5,635 nucleotides of DNA from Tannerellaceae bacterium (GTDB lineage: Bacteria; Bacteroidota; Bacteroidia; Bacteroidales; Tannerellaceae). The notes beneath the pieces are model-generated. The model did not search any database, was not told where the DNA came from, and saw only the letters and a list, made by a program, of their open reading frames with translations. The DNA lies in contig JAITAD010000091.1 in assembly GCA_031284275.1 (NCBI GenBank), positions 1 through 5,635 of the forward strand, in the 5' to 3' direction. Each line of letters opens with the position of its first letter. Position 1 is the first letter of the stretch. Positions 1 to 5,635 of this stretch are shown one piece after another. Position numbers and translations under genes: made by a program.

Positions 1-917
1 TTCCTTGCCCGAATAACGCCTCTTCTCAGATAAGGAGGAGTAAGCGTTTGCCCATAAACGAATAAGCAGTATCCTTTTGTAAACTCAACCTGAAATCCTG
101 CATTTACCAATTTCTCTTCCAACCATTCTGCATCGCCTTTACAGTGGTAGGTACATAACACCAATTTTAGGTCGGCTTGTTGTAGTATCCTTTCTGCTCC
201 TTCCAATAATTGGCGTTCCGCACCTTCAATATCGGCTTTGATAAAATCTATTTTCTCATTTTCGAAGAATGTATCCAAGTTTGTTTCGTTCCCTACCTCA
301 TCAACCTTACCAATCACACATTTATCTGATATATATTGATTTACGATTGTTACCTTATCTTTGTATGAGGCAAACGTGGCTTCCAATGGCTCTATCCATT
401 CTTCATCCGATTCAAATAAATACAGTTTTTTCGCCTTCTCCACCACCGAAAGCGCAAAAATTCCTTCCGCCGCACCGGCATCTACTACCACGTCGCCCTC
501 GCAAACATGAAAATCTACGTCTTCATACCGATGGGGCGATTTTACGTCCTGTTCTTTCAAAAGCTCGTTATAGCATCGTTTTACAGCATTTCTGCTCATT
601 GTTTTCTTAAAATACAATCGCTTATTGTCATGCAACACATAATACATCCTCTTTTCTTTATCCGCATAAACAATTATATCTCTAAGTTTGTACTTTTCTA
701 CATAAGGGTATACATGATAGGAAAGGAAATGATGTTTTAGATACTCAAGCACTTCTCGTTTTTCATCTGTCATGTCATCGGAAGAAAGATTTTCCAAATA
801 CTTGACAATTTCCTTACGCATTGGCTCTCGCATACGTTTTGCCTTGTAGGATTGATATTCACTCAATAGAAACAAAACAAAATCCGGCGTTAATTTTTTT
901 AATGTTGTTTTTTTCAT
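1..917 (-). CDS. FkbM-family SAM-dependent methyltransferase (C-terminal end beyond window)
   Basis: The frame is open from ATG at 917 to the left edge, giving 305 codons with no stop. The Rossmann methyltransferase core begins around residue 140. Motif I is VVVDAGAAEG (D146 starts DAGAAEG), followed by an acidic strand end, KLYLFESDEEW. The FkbM signature FIKADIEGAER has its aspartate at residue 229, and a late strand reads LVLCTYHCKGDAEWLEEKL. The visible end, LFVYGQTLTPPYLRRG, resembles the natural end of such proteins, so probably only a few residues are missing. Family members O-methylate sugars or other small acceptors using S-adenosylmethionine; the acceptor here cannot be read from sequence. 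The first ~140 residues are charged and mostly helical, with no domain I recognise, signal peptide or membrane segment, so I infer a cytoplasmic enzyme. The gene is AT-rich (17 and 19 G+C in two sampled 60-base lines, against 33 in a metG line), suggesting a horizontally acquired surface-polysaccharide gene. I see no convincing promoter close to the start. Confidence 0.87.
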   Translation of the reverse strand, partial: MKKTTLKKLTPDFVLFLLSEYQSYKAKRMREPMRKEIVKYLENLSSDDMTDEKREVLEYLKHHFLSYHVYPYVEKYKLRDIIVYADKEKRMYYVLHDNKRLYFKKTMSRNAVKRCYNELLKEQDVKSPHRYEDVDFHVCEGDVVVDAGAAEGIFALSVVEKAKKLYLFESDEEWIEPLEATFASYKDKVTIVNQYISDKCVIGKVDEVGNETNLDTFFENEKIDFIKADIEGAERQLLEGAERILQQADLKLVLCTYHCKGDAEWLEEKLVNAGFQVEFTKGYCLFVYGQTLTPPYLRRGVIRAR

Positions 918-956
918 AAGTTCATACTATCAAAACATTCACACAATGCAAATCGC

Positions 957-985
957 CATAGTTCCATGGGAACTACGTCATCTTT
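957..985 (+). repeat. REP-like hairpin repeat, copy A
   Basis: The 7-bp perfect stem TAGTTCC (959-965) pairs with GGAACTA (969-975) around the loop ATG, and is followed by CGTCATCTTT. It matches copy B at 25 of 29 positions in the same orientation. Three of the four differences are in the loop, which reads ATG here and CAT in copy B. The fourth breaks one base pair at the stem base. It lies about 40 bp upstream of the methyltransferase start, so it would sit in or next to that gene's promoter or leader. Confidence 0.7.
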
Positions 986-1134
986 TTTGTGCGTTGGCAA
1001 ACAGATAGACACTGATATTCACCGTTTTACAATCGTCTTTGCGTTCCTTTCGTACCATCGACCGTTCTTATCCAAGAAATCCAAGTATTGCCCTATCCTG
1101 TTCATGGTTAAAATATTACTTCTTGATAAACCAC

Positions 1135-1163
1135 CGTAGTTCCCATGGAACTACGTCATCTTT
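1135..1163 (+). repeat. REP-like hairpin repeat, copy B
   Basis: The 9-bp perfect stem CGTAGTTCC (1135-1143) pairs with GGAACTACG (1147-1155) around the loop CAT, followed by TCATCTTT. It is the more complete of two copies in this gap and lies 178 bp from copy A in direct orientation. There is no T-tract directly next to the stem, so it does not look like a standard intrinsic terminator. It may be a member of a dispersed REP-type family, which one window cannot show. Confidence 0.7.
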
Positions 1164-1348
1164 AACTACAAATCCCTGCTGCACAATACAGCCCGTCACT
1201 CCCTCAATAGGAGGTAACGGCAAGGTTGAACACCGATGACAAAGATAACTGTTTTTTCAACACAGACATTCCCACATGATTATCCTCACAAACGACAGGA
1301 ATCAATAGCCTTTACACGTGTTCGCTATGAGAAGGTTGGGGATGAATC

Positions 1349-3055
1349 TCACTGACCGTTCGTTTCGTTGGATTGCTTGGTACTGAGAAGTTTTTGCACC
1401 TGCATTTCAATAGTTTCGTCGTCAATCTTCTCGAACAGGAGTTCGGCAGGGCCTAAAGCGTGCCCGGCGGGCAGCATATCCATAGCGCCCAAACGACTCC
1501 ACGGGAGGGGGGATATGTTCAGTATGCTGTTCAAACGTTTCATCGTCATGGGGAGGAAGGGGTCGAAGACGATGGACAGGTTGGCCGCTATCTGCAAGGC
1601 GATGTTCAGTATCGTCGCCGTGCGGGAAATATCCGTCTTGGCAGTTTTCCACGGCTCTGTGTCGGCCAGATATTTATTTCCTATGCGCGCAAGGTTCATT
1701 GCCTCTCGCTGTGCATCGCGGAAATGGAAGGTGTCCAACAAGTCCTCCACCGCTTTGCGGACGGCGGCCACTTCCTGCAACGTTTCCCTATCGTAATCCG
1801 TCAGATCTCCTGCCGCAGGGACTTTACCTTCGAAATATTTTCCCGTCAGCACAACTGCACGGTTCACAAAGTTTCCCAATATGGCTACAAGCTCGTTGTT
1901 GTTTCGTGCCTGAAAGTCTTTCCATGTAAAATCATTGTCTTTCGTTTCCGGAGCGTTTGCCGTCAGGACATAACGCAACACGTCCTGCTTTCCGGATAAA
2001 TCCGTCAAGTACTCGTGCAACCATACTGCCCAATTCCGCGATGTGGATATCTTGTCCCCTTCAAGGTTGAGAAACTCGTTGGCAGGGACATTGTCCGGCA
2101 GGTTAAACGACCCTTCCGCTTTCAACATCGCGGGGAAAACGATACAATGGAAGACGATATTATCCTTCCCAATGAAATGTATCATGCGGGTTTCGGGGTC
2201 TTTCCACCATTTTTCCCAATCATCGGGGAGTAGCTCCCGCGTGTTCGAGATATAACCTATCGGCGCATCGAACCAGACATAGAGCACCTTACCTTCGGCT
2301 CCTTCCAACGGGACAGGGATACCCCAATCCAGATCACGGCTGACGGCACGCGGCTGCAAGCCTAAATCCAACCAGCTCTTACATTGTCCGTATACATTGG
2401 CTTTCCATTCCGTATGCCCTTCAAGTATCCATGTTTTGAGAAAAGCTTCGTACTTGTCCAAAGGTAGATACCAATGTCTTGTGTTCCGTAACACAGGCAC
2501 GCTCCCGCTTATCGCCGAGTGCGGACTGATTAACTCCGTCGGACTGAGAGACGTCCCACAGGATTCGCACTGGTCGCCATAGGCACGGACATTGCCGCAG
2601 TGCGGGCAAGTCCCTGTAATGTATCGGTCGGCAAGGAACTGTCCGGCTTCCTCATCGTAATACTGTTCGGTCGTTTTCTCGATGAACTCGCCCTTGCGGT
2701 ACAGGCTCAGGAAAAACTCGGCCGACACTTCGTAGTGCACCTTCGATGTCGTACGCGAATAGATGTCAAACGAGATGCCGAAATCCTCGAAAGACTGCCG
2801 TATCATCGCATGGTAACGATCTACGATGTCTTGCGGGGTAACTCCTTCGTTACGTGCGCGTAGCGTGATAGGGACGCCATGCTCATCCGACCCCCCTATC
2901 ATCAGTACCTCTTCGCCTTTTTTTCTCAAATAGCGCACATATATATCCGCAGGCACGTAAACTCCCGCCAAGTGCCCGATATGTACCGGCCCGTTCGCAT
3001 AAGGCAATGCCGTTGTCACCAACGTTCGTTTGAATTGCTTTCGTTCCCTCTCCAT
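1349..3055 (-). CDS. metG: Methionine--tRNA ligase, lacking the C-terminal tRNA-binding domain
   Basis: This 568-residue class I aminoacyl-tRNA synthetase activates methionine with ATP and charges initiator and elongator tRNA-Met in the cytoplasm. The HIGH motif is at residues 25-28 ([11 protein letters not shown]) and SDEHG at 56-60. A four-cysteine zinc knuckle in the connective-peptide insert uses C150, C153, C163 and C166. The motif [10 protein letters not shown] is at 261-270, and the KMSKS-type loop reads KISTS at 335-339. The helical anticodon-binding domain follows, from about residue 375 to 550 ([24 protein letters not shown]). The ATG at 3055 sits 10 residues before the conserved [12 protein letters not shown], and a promoter lies just upstream. 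Bacteroidota MetG usually continues through a linker into an EMAPII/Trbp111-like tRNA-binding domain, giving roughly 680 residues. Here the protein ends in that linker ([17 protein letters not shown]), and no such domain follows in any frame. The catalytic core appears intact, so I expect an active enzyme, perhaps with weaker tRNA binding or dimerisation. Confidence 0.97.
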   Translation of the reverse strand: MERERKQFKRTLVTTALPYANGPVHIGHLAGVYVPADIYVRYLRKKGEEVLMIGGSDEHGVPITLRARNEGVTPQDIVDRYHAMIRQSFEDFGISFDIYSRTTSKVHYEVSAEFFLSLYRKGEFIEKTTEQYYDEEAGQFLADRYITGTCPHCGNVRAYGDQCESCGTSLSPTELISPHSAISGSVPVLRNTRHWYLPLDKYEAFLKTWILEGHTEWKANVYGQCKSWLDLGLQPRAVSRDLDWGIPVPLEGAEGKVLYVWFDAPIGYISNTRELLPDDWEKWWKDPETRMIHFIGKDNIVFHCIVFPAMLKAEGSFNLPDNVPANEFLNLEGDKISTSRNWAVWLHEYLTDLSGKQDVLRYVLTANAPETKDNDFTWKDFQARNNNELVAILGNFVNRAVVLTGKYFEGKVPAAGDLTDYDRETLQEVAAVRKAVEDLLDTFHFRDAQREAMNLARIGNKYLADTEPWKTAKTDISRTATILNIALQIAANLSIVFDPFLPMTMKRLNSILNISPLPWSRLGAMDMLPAGHALGPAELLFEKIDDETIEMQVQKLLSTKQSNETNGQ

Positions 3056-3083
3056 CTCTTGCTTTACAACTTACAGTGAATTA

Positions 3084-3114
3084 CAAAGGTAACGCCTTTT
3101 CAGGAAGTTACAAA
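3084..3114 (-). promoter_or_regulatory. Bacteroidota-type promoter for metG
   Basis: On the minus strand, TTTG (3114-3111) is followed after exactly 19 nt by TACCTTTG (3091-3084). This is a full match to the Bacteroidota housekeeping sigma pattern of a -33 TTTG and a -7 TAnnTTTG. Transcription would start a few bases below 3084, leaving a leader of roughly 20-25 nt before the metG ATG at 3055. It overlaps the opposite promoter. Confidence 0.8.
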
Positions 3115-3127
3115 TAGGATACCTTTG
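3097..3127 (+). promoter_or_regulatory. Bacteroidota-type promoter for the TPR/YrdC operon
   Basis: The -7 box TACCTTTG (3120-3127) matches TAnnTTTG exactly. The -33 position 19 nt upstream reads TTTT (3097-3100), one base off TTTG. Transcription would start around 3132-3134, giving a leader of about 20 nt before ATG 3153. The leader ends in A-rich AAGAAAAAGGA, with no well-spaced Shine-Dalgarno sequence, as is usual in this phylum. Confidence 0.72.
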
Positions 3128-3152
3128 CGCCTCACAATCACAAGAAAAAGGA

Positions 3153-5357
3153 ATGTTGTACGCGGAAATAAAAGAAGGATGTAACAGAGTATACGAGCTG
3201 CTGGACAGATGGGAGGTACGGGACGGATTGAGCATGTTGTATCACCTTGTCAAGACGGCAGAAGATGAGGAGTTTTCGGAAAAAGTGGGGATAGCGAAGC
3301 AGAAATACGAGGAGTTGCTGTGCGCCCGCATGGAAACAAGTTTGGATGGATCGGGAGAGAAAGAACTGTTTCGCACCGTTCTGACGAACGCCTATCGTTT
3401 GGCTGACGCTTTCCAACACAAAGCCTTCACGAAGGAATCCCCTCTGTTTCTACTCAATCGGAAAGAGTCCATAGACGGCATAACCGACTTTTCCGGCCTG
3501 CACGAACGTATTCGCAATCGGCCTTTTTTTGACGAGGAAGCGCATAACGAACTTTTTCATCGTGTTTTCCGCTCGTCTTTTTTGACGCCGCAGGAGGCCG
3601 AAGACTTGTCTTCCATATTGCAGGATACGGAAACCTGCCGTATCGCCGCCTGTCAAACAGTATCGGCAACCTTTCTGAGTATACAGACCTGTTTCGACAT
3701 GCGTAAGCTGGCGCTCCTCTTCGTAGCCGCCGCATCGTCGGAACAGGAGATACGTGTACGGGGCTATACTTGCCTGTTGATGGCCTTGTCTCTCCATAGG
3801 AAACGGACGGCGGGGTACCCCGAATTGGACGAGGCGTTGAGACAATTGGCAGAAAACGATGCGGATTTTGTAAGAATGGTCATTCTGGTAATAAAGCGAT
3901 TGACTATTGAGCGAGAAACCGAAGAAATAGCGCGTCGTATGCGCGAAGAAATATTGCCGGAAATCGTTCGTACAGGTAAAGAACAAATAGAATCGGCCAT
4001 TGAGGCGATGAGCGAGGAGGAGACACACTCCGAATGGACGATAACACCCGGCGATTGGCTGATGGAACAGTTGGGGGAAATGACCAAACTGCAATTGGAA
4101 GGCGCCGATATGATGTACACCTCTTTCAGGGGAGCAAAAGGCTTGCCTTTCTTTGCTGAGTTGAGCCGATGGTTTCTCCCTTTCATCCCCGAACATCCGG
4201 AGGTGCAACGTGCCCTTGCCTCTCAGGGGGGAGACCTATCCATCGCTCACGACGTTGAAACGCTTGTACAATTCTGCAACTCCGACAAGTATTCTTTTTT
4301 GCTCAGCCTGCGGGGTAAACCTTCCGGTGAGAGTTCTTCGCTGATAGCCTTAATGCGCGAAAGCGCAGAAAACATCGATACCTTCCGCCAAACGCAGAAA
4401 AAACGCTCCGCTTGGAAACGTGCCGAACAAATCATCGGGCAGTATATCCCCGATCTTTACCGTTTTTACCGGCTTCACCCTTTTCGCTCTGAATTGCCTG
4501 ATCCTTTCGCCACCGTTCCGACTTTTCATACTCTTCCCGTCTTACAACCTCATCTGCAAGAGAAGCCTCCTTTGCTGTACCTCGCCGACTATTTCCTCCG
4601 ACGTAAGCTCTTTGCCGAGTCCTTGGATATTTTCCGTCTATACGTCAGTCCTTTTTTCGATGCCCTAAAAAAGAAACAGGAAGGAAGTGTCTATGAGCAG
4701 GCTTTTTTCGAGTCAAGCGAAGAAAAGAATATGCTTATCGAGAAAGCCGGCTACTGTTGCCAAATGATGGGAGAATATCAAAAGGCGCTGGATTATTACC
4801 TCCATGCGGAATTGGGCGGTGAGAACAACGTCCGGCTTGCCGGACGTATCGCCGAATGTTACCGTCGGACGGGAAATCCTGACCTTGCCATCGACTATTA
4901 CCGTTTTTGTGAGCAAGCTTCGCCGAAGGACATCTCCCTATTGATGAAGGTAGGCAGTTGCCTGCTCGAAGCCGAAGCATATGACAAAGCCCTTGAATAC
5001 TTCTACAAGGCCGACTTTTACCATAGCAGCCTCCGTACATGGCGTCCCCTTGCGTGGACGCTCTTTCTTGTCGGACGTCCGGAAGACGCCCTCCGTTACT
5101 ATGATAACATCCTCAAAGAGCAACAGCCTTCTCCGCAAGATTTTCTGAACGCCGGACATGCCGCCCTCGCTGCCCGTCGTTCCATGCCGGAAATCGTTGG
5201 ACATTACCGTAAGGCATTGGTTGAAAGCCGCTCGTTTGACAATTTTATAAAACTTTTTCGTGCCGATATCCCTCACCTCCGCCATGCAGGGCTGAGCGAT
5301 GAAGAACTGTCTTTCCAGCTTGACCATCTCCGGTTCCTCCGCCGGCATCCCCTTTAA
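3153..5357 (+). CDS. Tetratricopeptide-repeat protein of unknown function
   Basis: This 734-residue protein has no signal peptide or membrane segment, so it is probably cytoplasmic. The C-terminal third is a run of TPR-like helical hairpins: about residues 475-500 (LYLADYFLRRKLFAESLDIF), 527-555 (AGYCCQMMGEYQKALDYYL), 561-590 (AECYRRTGNPDLAIDYY), 595-620 (GSCLLEAEAYDKALEYFYKA), 629-655 (LAWTLFLVGRPEDALRYYD) and a weaker one at 661-690. They show the usual small-residue and A/Y-rich spacing. TPR arrays normally bind partner proteins. The first ~470 residues are helical, with an acidic stretch near 275-292, and I assign no family to them. A tryptophan- and phenylalanine-rich part at 295-345 (DWLMEQLGEMTKLQLEGAD, then LPFFAELSRWFLPF) looks like a conserved core. 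The ATG at 3153 fits the promoter ending at 3127. The gene is divergent from metG and probably cotranscribed with the YrdC-family gene that starts 10 nt after its stop. I cannot name its partner or role. Confidence 0.9.
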   Translation: MLYAEIKEGCNRVYELLDRWEVRDGLSMLYHLVKTAEDEEFSEKVGIAKQKYEELLCARMETSLDGSGEKELFRTVLTNAYRLADAFQHKAFTKESPLFLLNRKESIDGITDFSGLHERIRNRPFFDEEAHNELFHRVFRSSFLTPQEAEDLSSILQDTETCRIAACQTVSATFLSIQTCFDMRKLALLFVAAASSEQEIRVRGYTCLLMALSLHRKRTAGYPELDEALRQLAENDADFVRMVILVIKRLTIERETEEIARRMREEILPEIVRTGKEQIESAIEAMSEEETHSEWTITPGDWLMEQLGEMTKLQLEGADMMYTSFRGAKGLPFFAELSRWFLPFIPEHPEVQRALASQGGDLSIAHDVETLVQFCNSDKYSFLLSLRGKPSGESSSLIALMRESAENIDTFRQTQKKRSAWKRAEQIIGQYIPDLYRFYRLHPFRSELPDPFATVPTFHTLPVLQPHLQEKPPLLYLADYFLRRKLFAESLDIFRLYVSPFFDALKKKQEGSVYEQAFFESSEEKNMLIEKAGYCCQMMGEYQKALDYYLHAELGGENNVRLAGRIAECYRRTGNPDLAIDYYRFCEQASPKDISLLMKVGSCLLEAEAYDKALEYFYKADFYHSSLRTWRPLAWTLFLVGRPEDALRYYDNILKEQQPSPQDFLNAGHAALAARRSMPEIVGHYRKALVESRSFDNFIKLFRADIPHLRHAGLSDEELSFQLDHLRFLRRHPL

Positions 5358-5367
5358 TTCAACCACT

Positions 5368-5635
5368 GTGCTCATCAGGATATACCCCGACAACCCTTCC
5401 CGCAAAGAATTGGAACGCTGCCTGCGATTCCTGCTTGACGGAGATATCATCGCCTACCCCTTCGATGCGGACAGCCGATCGTCCCTTCCCGCCTATGGAT
5501 TGGGCTGCGATGCCATCAACCCGCGCGCAGCGGAGAAACTTTGCCGCCTCAAAGGACTTATCCCTGCCAAATGTATGGATGCGGTACACGGCAGTGCCGT
5601 CCTTTGCAAAGACCTCTCCCAAGCCGGTTCATACA
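5368..5635 (+). CDS. Sua5/YciO/YrdC-family protein, partial, with insertions in conserved segments
   Basis: Eighty-nine codons are visible before the right edge. The start LIRIYPDNPSRKELE, then GDIIAYP, YGLGCDAINPRAAEKLCRLKG and CKDLSQAGSY match the N-terminal part of short Bacteroidota YrdC-type proteins, usually around 190-210 residues. Family members include L-threonylcarbamoyladenylate synthase, which makes the t6A precursor from threonine, bicarbonate and ATP. In the usual YPTDTVYGLG segment this protein reads YPFDADSRSSLPAYGLG (residues 30-46), with about seven extra residues and both threonines lost. After KGLIPAK, about five extra residues (within 69-79) replace the usual LSxxC region. 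The frame stays open, so it may be a divergent paralogue, an inactive copy or a sequence error. GTG 5368 fits homologues that begin 'MLI' and lies 10 nt after the TPR stop. ATG 5299 in the same frame would add 23 unlikely residues and overlap the TPR gene. I am confident of the family, not of t6A activity. Confidence 0.75.
   Translation, partial: MLIRIYPDNPSRKELERCLRFLLDGDIIAYPFDADSRSSLPAYGLGCDAINPRAAEKLCRLKGLIPAKCMDAVHGSAVLCKDLSQAGSY

Larger units (their letters stand above)
918..1348. other. 431-bp intergenic gap carrying hairpin repeats
   Basis: This gap lies between the metG stop and the start of the methyltransferase, both on the minus strand. It contains two copies of a 29-bp hairpin repeat, at 957-985 and 1135-1163. 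Otherwise I see no tRNA, no riboswitch-like structure and no clear terminator after metG. All three minus-strand frames after the metG stop close quickly and do not encode the tRNA-binding domain missing from MetG. The longest minus-strand frame through the second repeat (1116-1256) lacks an ATG. A 28-codon ATG frame at 1019-1105 sits between the repeats but has no supporting evidence. An isolated TATCTTTG on the minus strand (1240-1247) matches a Bacteroidota -7 box but lacks a TTTG at the right distance. Confidence 0.7.

Noticed and set aside
1019..1105. A 28-codon minus-strand frame starting MNRIGQYLDFLDKNGRWYER, between the two repeats.
   Set aside because: The peptide composition looks plausible, but it is short, has no promoter or clear ribosome-binding signal, and matches no family I know. 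It could be a decayed gene fragment.
1240..1247. TATCTTTG on the minus strand, a possible promoter for the methyltransferase with a leader of about 310 nt.
   Set aside because: The position 19 nt upstream reads AATG rather than TTTG, and a lone six-base match is expected by chance at a fair rate in a region this size.
1116..1256. A minus-strand open frame ending GFVVKDDVVPWELRWFIKK that runs through repeat copy B.
   Set aside because: It has no ATG and the stretch that looks coding is largely the repeat itself; more likely a chance reading of the hairpin.
1314..1321. The palindrome ACACGTGT after metG as a terminator or operator.
   Set aside because: Only eight bases, no loop and no T-tract on the metG transcript strand.
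3450..4208. A 252-codon open frame antisense to the TPR gene.
   Set aside because: It lacks family resemblance or its own signals; the TPR frame explains the region, and long antisense frames are common in such genes.
5299..5367. ATG 5299 as an earlier start for the YrdC-family gene.
   Set aside because: It would add 23 residues (MKNCLSSLTISG...) with no family counterpart and overlap the TPR coding end by 59 nt. GTG 5368 aligns with the family's usual first residue.

Overview
The window looks like a piece of a Bacteroidota chromosome, most likely order Bacteroidales. Three things point there: back-to-back promoters matching the Bacteroidota pattern (TTTG, about 19 nt, TAnnTTTG), a Bacteroidota-style MetG whose class I signature reads KISTS, and a short YrdC-type protein starting 'LIRIYPDN'. 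I cannot name a genus.

Layout, left to right. Positions 1-917 (minus strand) hold an FkbM-family, S-adenosylmethionine-dependent methyltransferase gene that lacks only its C-terminal end at the window edge; its DNA is clearly AT-richer than the rest. Positions 918-1348 are a 431-bp gap with no convincing gene. The gap carries two copies of a 29-bp hairpin repeat, 178 bp apart, in the style of a REP element. Positions 1349-3055 (minus) are metG, methionyl-tRNA synthetase, with a complete catalytic and anticodon-binding core. It stops in the linker where the C-terminal tRNA-binding domain, usual in Bacteroidota MetG, would begin. Positions 3056-3152 hold two overlapping divergent promoters, one for metG and one for the rightward genes. 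Positions 3153-5357 (plus) encode a 734-residue cytoplasmic TPR protein of unknown function. Ten bases after its stop, a Sua5/YciO/YrdC-family gene starts at GTG 5368 and runs off the right edge. Its first 89 codons have two in-frame insertions, in or next to family-conserved nucleotide-binding segments.

The metG/TPR/YrdC block looks like core chromosome: balanced base composition, tight spacing and translation-related functions (tRNA charging, and possibly tRNA threonylcarbamoylation). The methyltransferase looks like the edge of a variable, probably surface-glycan, region that begins across the repeat-bearing gap. I found no novel multi-gene defence or mobile system. The points most worth a second look are the shortened MetG, the altered YrdC-family protein and the hairpin repeat pair.
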